A stretch of DNA of 64,000 nucleotides. It comes from Bin55 sp028819195. GTDB lineage: Bacteria; Pseudomonadota; Gammaproteobacteria; Pseudomonadales; Azotimanducaceae. The notes under the pieces are model-generated. The model saw only the letters and a list, made by a program, of their open reading frames with translations. It was not told the origin of the DNA and ran no database searches. Numbering within the stretch: position 1 is the first letter of the stretch; every line of letters begins with the position of its first letter. A program made the position numbers and the translations under genes. The DNA is taken from contig JAPPMF010000008.1 in assembly GCA_028819195.1 (NCBI GenBank), forward strand, positions 1 through 64,000. The letters run 5' to 3'. Below are positions 36,831-45,285 of this stretch, piece by piece.

Positions 36831-37028
36831 ATGGCAGTCCAGAAAAGTAAGAAGACTCGATCGCGCCGAGATATGCGTCGTTCGCATGACCGAGTTAGTA
36901 CTCCAACTTACAGTCAAGATTCCACAACTGGCGAGTTACACCGTCGACATCACATTACCGCTGATGGTTATTACAAAGGTGAATTAGTTCGACCGCTTAA
37001 GGAAGACAATGAAGACGAAGAAGATTAA
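36831..37028 (+). CDS. rpmF: 50S ribosomal protein bL32
   Basis: 65 residues beginning AVQKSKKTRSRRDMRRSHD, the standard bL32 start, and continuing with the CGxx-free form: HRRHHITADGYYKG. The zinc cysteines found in some bL32 versions are absent, as in most gammaproteobacteria. GGAG sits 9 bases before ATG. The protein has a longer acidic C-terminal tail (EDNEDEED) than E. coli. Confidence 0.97.
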   Translation: MAVQKSKKTRSRRDMRRSHDRVSTPTYSQDSTTGELHRRHHITADGYYKGELVRPLKEDNEDEED

Positions 37029-37062
37029 GGGTTGGTGTTTGTTTTAATTGCAGTAAACGATT

Positions 37063-38055
37063 GTGGTGTATCGAATAGGTGTCGATACTCTTGGTTCGGA
37101 GTCACCTTCTCGATTAATTGTCCAAGGTGTCCTTGAATTTGCTCGGACGAATTCTGCGTGTGAAATCCTCTGTATTGGTCGGACACACGATTTAGCTCCG
37201 GTACGATCAGAAGGTCTAGCAGTTATCGAATGTGAAAAAGCGATCAACCAGCACGATTCACTAGTCGAAATTCTTCGGAGTGAAAGCTCTTCGTCGATGC
37301 ACGTCGGTTTGAATTTACTAGCTGAGCGAGAAATTGATGCGTTTGTGTCCACGGGAAATACGGCCGCGTTAATGGCATTGGGAAGACATACTTTACCGAT
37401 GTTGCCCGGTTGGATTCGACCTGCAATCATAAAACGGTTTGAAGGCAAGAAGTCCCCGTTTTGGATCTTAGATCTAGGTGCTAACATTGCGCGCAAACGG
37501 AATCTACTCCTGCAATTTGCGTATTTAGGAACGGCATACGCGAAATCAATGCATCTCACGACGAAACCACGAGTAGCAGTATTGAATATCGGTGCCGAGG
37601 CTCATAAGGGACCGGCGGTTCTGCGTCGAGTTGCTGTCGAACTCTCTCGCCAACGTCATTTCGACTTCGTTGGATTTATTGAAGCTGACCTTTTATTTGA
37701 CGGTATAGCCGATGTCGTAGTTACGGATGGTTTTTGCGGTAATATCATGCTGAAATCTCTGGAAGGTGCAGCTAAGATCACACATTATTACATTCGCGAG
37801 GCTTTAGACAAAGCTGCATTGTCTAATCATGAATTAGCTGAGAGTATCGCGCGGAACGTTAATTCTCGGCTCAATTCTCAATCGTACAACGGTGCAAGTC
37901 TGGTAGGTCTTGATGGTGTAGTAATTAAGAGTCATGGGCATGCGGATAACGTAGGTATAGACGCGGCGTTAAAACTCGCGCGGGATGAAGTACAAGCCGC
38001 CATTCCAAAGCGTCTTAAGATGCATTTTCAAGAACTTGCAGGGACTTCGATATGA
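37063..38055 (+). CDS. plsX: Phosphate acyltransferase PlsX
   Basis: Converts acyl-ACP to acyl-phosphate for PlsY in phospholipid synthesis; peripheral to the membrane. 330 residues; STGNTAALMALGR, FWILDLGAN, LNIGAEAHKGP, VVTDGFCGNIMLKS and GVVIKSHGHAD are diagnostic. The very start, IGVDTLGSESP, has lost the usual DxMGGDxGP motif, which is unusual. GTG start with no clear ribosome-binding site. It overlaps fabD by 4 bp. fabH, usually next, is missing. Confidence 0.93.
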   Translation: MVYRIGVDTLGSESPSRLIVQGVLEFARTNSACEILCIGRTHDLAPVRSEGLAVIECEKAINQHDSLVEILRSESSSSMHVGLNLLAEREIDAFVSTGNTAALMALGRHTLPMLPGWIRPAIIKRFEGKKSPFWILDLGANIARKRNLLLQFAYLGTAYAKSMHLTTKPRVAVLNIGAEAHKGPAVLRRVAVELSRQRHFDFVGFIEADLLFDGIADVVVTDGFCGNIMLKSLEGAAKITHYYIREALDKAALSNHELAESIARNVNSRLNSQSYNGASLVGLDGVVIKSHGHADNVGIDAALKLARDEVQAAIPKRLKMHFQELAGTSI

Positions 38056-38981
38056 GAATTGCGTTTGTATTCCCTGGACAAGGTTCGCAGTCAGTCAGTA
38101 TGCTTGCCGATTATTTGCGCTACGGGAATTCCATCAAAAATCGTTTAGCGGAAGCAAATGAGATTCTTGGATTTGACTTATCCAAAATTGTTTTCGAAGG
38201 ACCTGAAGACTTACTCAATCAAACAGAAATTACGCAACCAGCAATTCTTGCTGTTTCTGTGGGTCTATACGATTTACTGCAATCCTTTGTTAGTATCCAA
38301 CCGGTATTGATGGCTGGGCATAGCTTAGGTGAGTTCAGCGCTTTAACCTGTGCCAGAGCGTTGGAATTTACCGATGCTGTATCGTTAGTTTATGACCGTG
38401 GAAGACTCATGCAAGGTGCAGTTCCGCGAGGTGAGGGTAAGATGATGGCAGTGCTCGGATTGGATGATGTTATTGTCGAAAATATTTGTGCTGAAGTCAA
38501 TGGCATTGTTACACCAGCAAATTTCAATTCACCAGGTCAAGTTGTCGTAGCAGGCAAGGAACAAGCAGTAGAACTTGTTGGAGAACGCTGTAAAGAAAAG
38601 GGTGCTCGACGAGTATTACCTTTAGATGTCAGTGTGCCGAGTCATTGTCCGTTAATGGAGGGTATTAAGAAACAGTTTCAAGAAAGGTTGAACCGAATCG
38701 AGATTCGTACTCCGACAGTCCCGATTGTGCAGAATGCAACAGCTAAACCAACAACCGATCCTGATGTCATACGACAAAATCTCGTCGCACAACTCTCACA
38801 CCCGGTGCGGTGGCATCATTGCGTTATGACTATGATTAACACCGAAATCAGTAGCGTTTTGGAGTGTGGTCCCGGTAGAGTACTGACTGGACTCATGCGA
38901 CGGATCGATCGGACTACACTCGCAAGCGCATTGAGTGATCCTAAAGAATTTGAAAATTTAAGCCAGAGTAGTTATGAGTGA
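38052..38981 (+). CDS. fabD: Malonyl-CoA:ACP transacylase
   Basis: Loads malonate from CoA onto ACP for fatty-acid elongation. 309 residues. The nucleophile lies in GHSLGEFSAL (Ser near 92), the start is FVFPGQGSQ, and the catalytic His is in VPSHCPLM. ATG overlaps the plsX TGA, and the end overlaps fabG by 8 bp, so the block is cotranslated. Confidence 0.96.
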   Translation: MRIAFVFPGQGSQSVSMLADYLRYGNSIKNRLAEANEILGFDLSKIVFEGPEDLLNQTEITQPAILAVSVGLYDLLQSFVSIQPVLMAGHSLGEFSALTCARALEFTDAVSLVYDRGRLMQGAVPRGEGKMMAVLGLDDVIVENICAEVNGIVTPANFNSPGQVVVAGKEQAVELVGERCKEKGARRVLPLDVSVPSHCPLMEGIKKQFQERLNRIEIRTPTVPIVQNATAKPTTDPDVIRQNLVAQLSHPVRWHHCVMTMINTEISSVLECGPGRVLTGLMRRIDRTTLASALSDPKEFENLSQSSYE

Positions 38982-39705
38982 AAGACGAACCGCATTAGTA
39001 ACAGGATCAAGTCGCGGAATCGGTAAAGCAATTGCGGAACAACTTATTAAAGACGGTCATTTTGTGATCGGTACGGCTACGTCAGCAAAGGGGATTGAAG
39101 CCATTACAGCTACTGTTGGAACTGATGGGATCGGATTGGAACTTCAGTTGGACAGTAGAGACTCAATTGATAGGTTTTTGAGTACTTTGAATGAGGAAAA
39201 GTTAACTGTCGACATTCTTGTCAATAACGCTGGCGTCACGCAAGATAACCTGGTTTTAAGGATGTCGGATGAGATGTGGCAACAAGTCATAGAGACGAAC
39301 TTAACTGGGACTTTTCGAATTACCAAACCATTACTTAGAAATATGATGCGGAAACGTTGGGGTCGAATCGTAAACCTTGGATCGGTCGTTGGTGCCATGG
39401 GTAATCCCGGACAATCCAATTACGTCGCCTCAAAAGCTGGGATTGAAGGATTCACACGTTCGTTAGCCCTTGAGATCGGTTCACGTGGAATTACGGTCAA
39501 TTGTGTTGCTCCCGGGTTTGTCGATACTGATATGACAGCAAATTTGTCCGAAGCAGTAGTCGAAACATTTCTGTCTCGGGTACCGTTAGGACGATTAGGC
39601 ACGGTTCAGGACATAGCGGGAGTAGTCGCTTTTCTCACTAGTGATTCGGCGAGTTATATCACTGCACAAACAATTCACGTAAATGGTGGATTGCTAGCAC
39701 ACTAG
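38974..39705 (+). CDS. fabG: 3-oxoacyl-[ACP] reductase
   Basis: NADPH-dependent reductase of the elongation cycle, 243 residues. TGSSRGIGKAIA cofactor motif, NNAGVTQDNLVLRM, catalytic Ser in NLGSVVGAMGNPGQ, and YVASKAG (Tyr-x3-Lys). The C-terminal ITAQTIHVNGGL is the FabG end. It is the last gene before a Rho-independent terminator at 39738. Confidence 0.96.
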   Translation: MSERRTALVTGSSRGIGKAIAEQLIKDGHFVIGTATSAKGIEAITATVGTDGIGLELQLDSRDSIDRFLSTLNEEKLTVDILVNNAGVTQDNLVLRMSDEMWQQVIETNLTGTFRITKPLLRNMMRKRWGRIVNLGSVVGAMGNPGQSNYVASKAGIEGFTRSLALEIGSRGITVNCVAPGFVDTDMTANLSEAVVETFLSRVPLGRLGTVQDIAGVVAFLTSDSASYITAQTIHVNGGLLAH

Positions 39706-39737
39706 TGATAACTAAGTTTCCTTAAAATATTTTCTCC

Positions 39738-39762
39738 GACCTAGTTGGTATAGGTCTTTTTT
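39738..39762 (+). terminator. Rho-independent terminator/attenuator between fabG and acpP
   Basis: GACCTA (39738-39743), a 7-base loop, TAGGTC (39751-39756) and then TTTTTT (39757-39762). The stem is only 6 bp, so it may be partial, allowing separate high expression of acpP, as is known for acpP in enterics. Confidence 0.7.
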
Positions 39763-39794
39763 AAATTACACCGAGATAGGAGATAGAGACAGAT

Positions 39795-40040
39795 ATGAGT
39801 TCTATTGAAGCCCGCGTTAGACAACTAATCGCGGAACAACTAAAGAGTGAATTGAGCGATGTCACAAACGAAGCATCTTTAATGGATGATCTCGGTGCAG
39901 ATTCACTTGATACAGTAGAGTTAGTCATGGCGTTAGAAGAGGAGTTCGAATTGGAAATTCCAGACGAACACGCAGAAAATATCACGACAGTTAATCAAGT
40001 GATTGACTATATCAAACAAAACGTTCAGGACGATTCCTAA
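39795..40040 (+). CDS. acpP: Acyl carrier protein
   Basis: 81 residues, acidic. The phosphopantetheine Ser is in DSLDTVELVM, preceded by DDLGA. It carries all acyl intermediates for fatty-acid, lipid A and phospholipid synthesis. TAGGAGATAG upstream of ATG is a good ribosome-binding site. It lies between the terminator after fabG and fabF. Confidence 0.98.
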   Translation: MSSIEARVRQLIAEQLKSELSDVTNEASLMDDLGADSLDTVELVMALEEEFELEIPDEHAENITTVNQVIDYIKQNVQDDS

Positions 40041-40117
40041 ATAAACAACAAACGGGCTACAAAGAATCTTCTTGCTAGCCTACAATTCGATCGTGCTTAC
40101 AGCACAAGAATGTTCGG

Positions 40118-41350
40118 ATGCTCACTAGACGCGTAGTCGTAACAGGAATGGGAGCAATTACTCCCATTGGCAATACAGTTGACGAATTTTGGTCAAACAC
40201 TCTGCTTGGAAAGAGTGGTGTACGATTCATTGAGGGGTTTGACGTTGATGATCAACGAGTCAAATTTTCGGCCAGTATCCAAGACTTCAATGCCGAAGAT
40301 TACCTCGATGCTAAAGTCGCGAACCGTTACGACGAGTTTATCATAATTGGCTACGCCGCTGCGGTTCAAGCTATTCGCGATGCTGGGTTAGAGAATCCTG
40401 ATGATCCCGCCCGGGTAGGTGTTGCCATCGGTTCTGGTATTGGTGGTATTCGCACTATCAACGATCAGCAGAACACTCTAGTTGCCCGCGGCCCCCGCCG
40501 AGTCTCACCATTTTTTGTTCCTTCGAGTATTGTGAACATGATTTCTGGTCTAGTGTCGATTGAACACGGATACCAAGGTCCCAACATTGCGATTGTTACT
40601 GCATGTACTACGGCTACGCACAATATTGGTCTGAGCGCGCGAATGATTCAAGCAGGCGATGCGGATGTCATGATCGCTGGCGGCGCCGAATGGTCGACTT
40701 GTCGCCTAACGATAGCAGGTTTTGCTTCCATGAAAGCACTCTCTACACGCAATGACGATCCAGAACGAGCGAGTCGTCCTTGGGATAAAAATCGTGATGG
40801 TTTTGTGCTTGGCGATGGAGCGGGCGTGCTAGTTCTTGAATCTTACGAACATGCAGCACAGCGTGGCGCCAATATTTTGGCTGAGGTTGCTGGCTTTGGT
40901 ATGAGTGCAGACGCCCATCATATTACCGGACCACCGACCGATGGTCGAGGCGCAATGTTATCCATGCAGAATGCTTTGCAGAGTGCTGAACTCAACGCTG
41001 ATGAAGTCCACTATATCAACGCACATGGCACTTCCACACCGCAGGGTGACATTGCCGAGACCAGAGCTATTAAGACGGTCTTCGGCGACAAGACAAAAGT
41101 TGCTATTAGTTCTACTAAGTCAATGGTAGGTCACTTACTTGGTGCGGCTGGCTCAGTTGAAGCGATTGTTTCCATTTTGAGTATTCGCGATCAATGTGCG
41201 CCACCGACTATCAATTTAGACGAGCCTGATGTTGAGTGTGATTTGGACTACATTCCACATACAGCTAGATCGATACCGATTGATACCGTTTTGAGTAATT
41301 CGTTTGGCTTTGGTGGTACCAACGGTACGCTGATCTTTAAACGGGTGTAG
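40118..41350 (+). CDS. fabF: 3-oxoacyl-[ACP] synthase II
   Basis: Condensing enzyme for elongation, including the step to vaccenate in gammaproteobacteria. 410 residues: active-site Cys in TACTTATHNIG, the two His in NAHGTSTPQGD and GHLLGAAGSVEA, and SNSFGFGGTNGTL at the end. ATG follows acpP by 77 bp. Since fabH is not in this cluster, initiation must use a FabH encoded elsewhere or a substitute. Confidence 0.96.
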   Translation: MLTRRVVVTGMGAITPIGNTVDEFWSNTLLGKSGVRFIEGFDVDDQRVKFSASIQDFNAEDYLDAKVANRYDEFIIIGYAAAVQAIRDAGLENPDDPARVGVAIGSGIGGIRTINDQQNTLVARGPRRVSPFFVPSSIVNMISGLVSIEHGYQGPNIAIVTACTTATHNIGLSARMIQAGDADVMIAGGAEWSTCRLTIAGFASMKALSTRNDDPERASRPWDKNRDGFVLGDGAGVLVLESYEHAAQRGANILAEVAGFGMSADAHHITGPPTDGRGAMLSMQNALQSAELNADEVHYINAHGTSTPQGDIAETRAIKTVFGDKTKVAISSTKSMVGHLLGAAGSVEAIVSILSIRDQCAPPTINLDEPDVECDLDYIPHTARSIPIDTVLSNSFGFGGTNGTLIFKRV

Positions 41351-41352
41351 TT

Positions 41353-42387
41353 GTGCGCCGTCGCACTCGCGCTCTGCTAGTTGCGTTAAGTACTTTTCTT
41401 GTTTTGGGTTCGTCAGTCGTTGTCCTCTGTCACTTTGAAACGTGGAAGAATCGTGAGATTTCCCTTTCAGATAGCATCAGCATAGACATTGAGAGTGGCG
41501 CCTCGTTTCGAGAGATCGCGAGAACTCTCGCGGATTCTGGGCTGATTGAAAATCAATTGTATTTTGAAGTTTACGCGCGATTGAACAACTTCAGCGAGCA
41601 TTTACAAGCTGGACTTTATTCGTTTTCGGGCTCAGTCGATGTTGATAATGTCATATCAAGATTGGTGACTGGAGAAGTTGACGCATTCCCAGTAATGTTG
41701 CCGGAGGGTGGTACCTTTTTAGAGTTCAAGTCCATCCTTGCAAATCTACCACATTTGAAAAATGACATTGAACATCTTGAAGTTTCGACGGTCATGGATG
41801 AACTTGGATTGACGGTGAACTCTGACTGGATAACAAATGGTCACGGCGAAGGTTGGTTTTTTCCAGCACAGTACGAGTATCAAGCTGGAGACGCTGCTTC
41901 TTCAATCTTATTGAAAGCGCACAGAGAAATGCAAAGTAGATTAGCAGAAGTTTGGAACACGCGCTTTGATTCAGAGCACATTAACAGTCGTTATGATCTC
42001 ATTAAGCTTGCATCAATCATAGAAAAGGAGTCCGCGCTAGCTGAAGATCAAAAACGGATCAGCAGGGTGTTTTTCAATCGTTTAGAGAAAAACATGAGAC
42101 TACAAGCTGATCCGACGGTAATCTATGGATTGGGCGATACATTTACCGGTAATTTGACACGGGCACATTTGAAGACCGACAATGAATACAACACATACAT
42201 GCGTCGAGGGTTGCCTCCGACGCCAATATGTTCTCCCTCTCTGAATTCTCTTGAAGCTGCTGCTCGACCCACTGAAGGAGATGAGTTTTATTTTGTCAGT
42301 CGTGGAGATGGCACTAGTGAATTTTCGCGCACTTTAACTGAACACAATCGAGCTGTTCAGAAATATCAAAAACTAACACGACACTGA
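41353..42387 (+). CDS. mltG: Endolytic peptidoglycan transglycosylase MltG (YceG-like)
   Basis: Inner-membrane lytic transglycosylase that cuts nascent glycan strands. 344 residues: N-terminal span (about 8-28), a LysM-like region, and the YceG domain with SIIEKES (catalytic Glu) and LQADPTVIYGLG. Start GTG, 2 bp after the fabF stop. pabC, usual between fabF and this gene in enterics, is absent. Confidence 0.94.
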   Translation: MRRRTRALLVALSTFLVLGSSVVVLCHFETWKNREISLSDSISIDIESGASFREIARTLADSGLIENQLYFEVYARLNNFSEHLQAGLYSFSGSVDVDNVISRLVTGEVDAFPVMLPEGGTFLEFKSILANLPHLKNDIEHLEVSTVMDELGLTVNSDWITNGHGEGWFFPAQYEYQAGDAASSILLKAHREMQSRLAEVWNTRFDSEHINSRYDLIKLASIIEKESALAEDQKRISRVFFNRLEKNMRLQADPTVIYGLGDTFTGNLTRAHLKTDNEYNTYMRRGLPPTPICSPSLNSLEAAARPTEGDEFYFVSRGDGTSEFSRTLTEHNRAVQKYQKLTRH

Positions 42388-42390
42388 TTG

Positions 42391-43023
42391 ATGGCAAACG
42401 GAAAGTTCATTACACTTGAGGGTATCGATGGGGTTGGTAAAAGCTCGCTAGTTCCTTGCGTCAACGAACTACTCGGTACTTATGGATTCAAGACTCTAAT
42501 TACCCGTGAGCCGGGGGGGACACCAGTAGCTGAAGCCGTGCGGGAAATTTTGCTCTTGAAATGGGATGAGGAATTCGCTCCGGCAACAGAGTTACTGTTA
42601 ATGTTTGCAGCGCGTTCACAACATGTAACAGAGGTCATTGCACCGGCTTTGAATAGAGGTGTTTGGGTAATTTGTGAACGATTTTCTGATGCGAGTTATG
42701 CCTACCAGAGTGGTGGTCGGAATATTAATGCTGCATTTATCGATTCGCTTGCTGAATTGGTTCATGGAGACTATTGGCCAGACCTTACTTTGTACTTGGA
42801 TGTGGATGTTGAGCTAGCCCGCAAACGGCGTCTGGACTCGGAAGATGATCGAATAGAAGGCGCGGGGTTAGAATTTTTTCGAAAAGCTAGAGAACGGTAT
42901 CGAGAGTTGGCTAGCCGAACTCCTCGAATTAAGCAAATTGATGCATCAAGACCGCGTTCTGAGGTTAAAGACGAAGTATGTCGTCTCGTTCGGGAGTTTG
43001 TGAGGGTGTCTACGAGTAAATGA
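42391..43023 (+). CDS. tmk: Thymidylate kinase
   Basis: Phosphorylates dTMP to dTDP. 210 residues. P-loop EGIDGVGKSS (about 9-18), TREPGGTPVAEAVRE, and the DR-like motif ERFSDASYAYQSGGR, with a lid region rich in Arg. ATG 42391, 3 bp after the mltG stop; the TTG one codon earlier is unnecessary. The end overlaps holB (ATGA). Confidence 0.96.
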   Translation: MANGKFITLEGIDGVGKSSLVPCVNELLGTYGFKTLITREPGGTPVAEAVREILLLKWDEEFAPATELLLMFAARSQHVTEVIAPALNRGVWVICERFSDASYAYQSGGRNINAAFIDSLAELVHGDYWPDLTLYLDVDVELARKRRLDSEDDRIEGAGLEFFRKARERYRELASRTPRIKQIDASRPRSEVKDEVCRLVREFVRVSTSK

Positions 43024-43916
43024 CCGCACCATGGATTGCACAACGCTGTGACGAGGTTGTGAGTTCGTTACCTATTGAACGACTACCAAGCGCTATCATT
43101 ATCGATGCTCTGCCGGGATGGGGTGCAAGTTATTTCGTAACTTTGTGGTTACAGCGTATTATGGATGATCCTTCGTGTAACCCACGAGAAACTCCATATA
43201 CCGATATCCTGTGGGTCCAACCTAAAGAGCAAGACCGAGACACGACTTCTTCAAAACGGCGATTAAAACTTTCGGATTTCACTCTGACCGTAGATCAAAT
43301 TCGCGATGCAATCCAGTTCATGGAACGTACAAGGCAAGCATCTAGTCGTCGTATCGCCGTGCTCGAGGCAGTTGAAACGATGAGTATTGCCGCGTCACAT
43401 GCGTTGTTGAAATCTCTTGAAGAACCGTTAGACGGAGGACATTGGATACTTATAACCACTTCGATTGATCAGTTGTTGCCAACCATACGGAGTCGTTGTA
43501 CATCAGTTCCTTTGCGTCAAGCACCACACTCAACAGTTCATAAATGGTTGATCGAACAAGGGGTGCCGAAAAACGAATTAGAGCATTTGATGTATGAACA
43601 CGGCGATGCTCCGTACAAAATCCTTGAAAGTCAAGACCTAGAGCGAAAACCACTTCGAGAGTTACTACTTGACATTTGGAAGACTCGTAGCCTAGATCTG
43701 AGTGTTGTCGAGCCGTTGCTGCAACAGGATTTTGATGATCTATTGATTCGGTGGATGCGTATTACCGAAAGGTTGTATCAAAATCGAAGATCATCCCGTG
43801 CATTGAAGTTTTGGGATGAATTGATTGCTACGCGTCGAGCCTATCATGATGCGAGTTCGATCAATAAGCAACTGCACCTCGAACGGCTGCTGATTTTATG
43901 GAGTAGAATTCGCTAA
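43020..43916 (+). CDS. holB: DNA polymerase III subunit delta prime
   Basis: Clamp-loader stator subunit, 298 residues. AAA-type fold is shown by LLKSLEEPLDGGHWILITTS and LLPTIRSRC, the sensor-1 and SRC motif. The P-loop is degenerate (LPGWGASYF, no GKT) as expected for delta prime, which does not hydrolyse ATP. The zinc-binding cysteines of E. coli delta prime are not seen. Its overlap with tmk and position at the end of the fatty-acid cluster are standard; tatD, often next, is missing. Confidence 0.9.
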   Translation: MTAPWIAQRCDEVVSSLPIERLPSAIIIDALPGWGASYFVTLWLQRIMDDPSCNPRETPYTDILWVQPKEQDRDTTSSKRRLKLSDFTLTVDQIRDAIQFMERTRQASSRRIAVLEAVETMSIAASHALLKSLEEPLDGGHWILITTSIDQLLPTIRSRCTSVPLRQAPHSTVHKWLIEQGVPKNELEHLMYEHGDAPYKILESQDLERKPLRELLLDIWKTRSLDLSVVEPLLQQDFDDLLIRWMRITERLYQNRRSSRALKFWDELIATRRAYHDASSINKQLHLERLLILWSRIR

Positions 43917-44202
43917 CAGTTTGCTGTATTTGATTTATCCTCGAACATTGGTTGTTTAACTGAAATTTAGGCAAATAAGTCATCGATGGTTCCCCCCGGT
44001 TTGCTGGGTCAAGATTTACAATGGAAATATTCTTGCATCCATTTGTATATGTTTCTGGGTCAATAACGAAATCTCTTGTGTTGCGGAATGCGGGTGGCAA
44101 CAATTTTCGGGAACTAGGATAGTCCAAGGCAAGTTTGCTAATAGTCGAGAGTTTCCCATTACAATAAAATATACAAAGTAGACCAAGTTCATGATGATTT
44201 AT
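43861..44202 (-). pseudogene. Possible degraded or unannotated ORF opposite the holB end
   Basis: A minus-strand frame without canonical start except a TTG at 44127 reads upstream in a protein-like way back to a TGA, through HELGLLCIFYCNG and LALDYPSSRKLLPPAFRN to FVIDPETYTNGCKNISIVNLD. At its end it runs into holB antisense sequence and stops there, so its own C-terminus seems lost. No family is recognised. It could be a remnant of a gene from the same accessory patch as the next two genes. Confidence 0.25.
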
Positions 44203-44250
44203 ACCGGAAGCTCACATAGATTCTTTGGAACATAATATCTTCTACCAATC

Positions 44251-45285
44251 ATGACCAAACGAACCAGTCACTCCCGATCAAGTCAGAATTCTCAAAATTC
44301 CATACGTAAAAACATAGTCGCTGCTACAGTTGTAGTGTTCTGTTGTATAGCTGGATTTTGTTACTTTGCGAGCAATGCGGAAGTCAGCGATGAAGCAATT
44401 GTAGCTTTTGAGGATGGTTTTTGCCGTGGTGAAGACAAAAAAGAGTTTGCGAGCATAGCGGAAATGGAAGCTTATGAAGACGAACACGACATTAGATACC
44501 GCTCATACTACTATGTATCGGAACCAGACAAATGTATCGAAGTTATCGTCTCGATTGGAAGAAAAAAACCGCAACTTCCTTTCATACCAACAACTCCAAT
44601 TGGTGAACCGCCAAGACCTCCCCCTGAAGACAGAGGACCAGCGGGAAATCCTGCCGAAGAAACGGAATTTTATCTAGAAACCTATAACACTTGCTGGAAA
44701 GCTCGTGCTGAATTGAAGATAGCAGATTACGAGGATACTGAATATTTAATCGAAGTCGAGAATGTTTCCGGGACTAATGGTGATCCGTATCTGTTAGGAC
44801 AAACGTTTAACGACAGAGAACTGATACAAATTTATGATTTGAATTCAATATTTGTTGCAGGGGATTTGTCAGAGACACACGGAGTAAACGTAAATCGTTG
44901 GCATCTTATTATGCAGACTGTGATGCACGAATGGATACATTCGGAACAAGGTGCGGTTACCCGCGCTACAAGTTATTTGTTAGTAGATAATGAAGCCGAA
45001 GCACAAAAGAAAGCATATTTTCGATATAAGATCATCTATGGACACGAACCTCCATATTCGTACTACACGGATGAAGAAGTGAAAAGAATCAAAGGACCAG
45101 AATGGGAAAACAAGGTTTCACGGCTGAAAGAACTTATGGCAAAAGGTAGACTTTCCAACGATGAACTAAGTGAAGCCAATGAGTTAGTAGATTTTTTCAT
45201 CGAAACGAAGAACAAACTCGGGGGTAAATTCAATGAAGGACTTTATAGCGGCAAACACGTCGACTTTTGTCCTGTCGAAGATTGA
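44251..45285 (+). CDS. Membrane-anchored HExxH protein of unknown family
   Basis: 344 residues. One N-terminal span (about 21-42) follows a Ser/Arg-rich basic start, so the bulk is periplasmic. Then an acidic region, a Pro-rich linker (about 105-128) and a C-terminal domain with MHEWIHSEQ: His226-Glu227-x-x-His230, a zinc-metallopeptidase signature. The downstream DNEAEAQ offers Glu248 or Glu250 as third ligand; Glu250 gives the HExxH-x19-E spacing of thermolysin-like enzymes. It ends in a Lys-rich helix and a Cys near the C-terminus. The next gene overlaps by one base (TGATG), so the two are made together. No family recognised. Confidence 0.7.
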   Translation: MTKRTSHSRSSQNSQNSIRKNIVAATVVVFCCIAGFCYFASNAEVSDEAIVAFEDGFCRGEDKKEFASIAEMEAYEDEHDIRYRSYYYVSEPDKCIEVIVSIGRKKPQLPFIPTTPIGEPPRPPPEDRGPAGNPAEETEFYLETYNTCWKARAELKIADYEDTEYLIEVENVSGTNGDPYLLGQTFNDRELIQIYDLNSIFVAGDLSETHGVNVNRWHLIMQTVMHEWIHSEQGAVTRATSYLLVDNEAEAQKKAYFRYKIIYGHEPPYSYYTDEEVKRIKGPEWENKVSRLKELMAKGRLSNDELSEANELVDFFIETKNKLGGKFNEGLYSGKHVDFCPVED

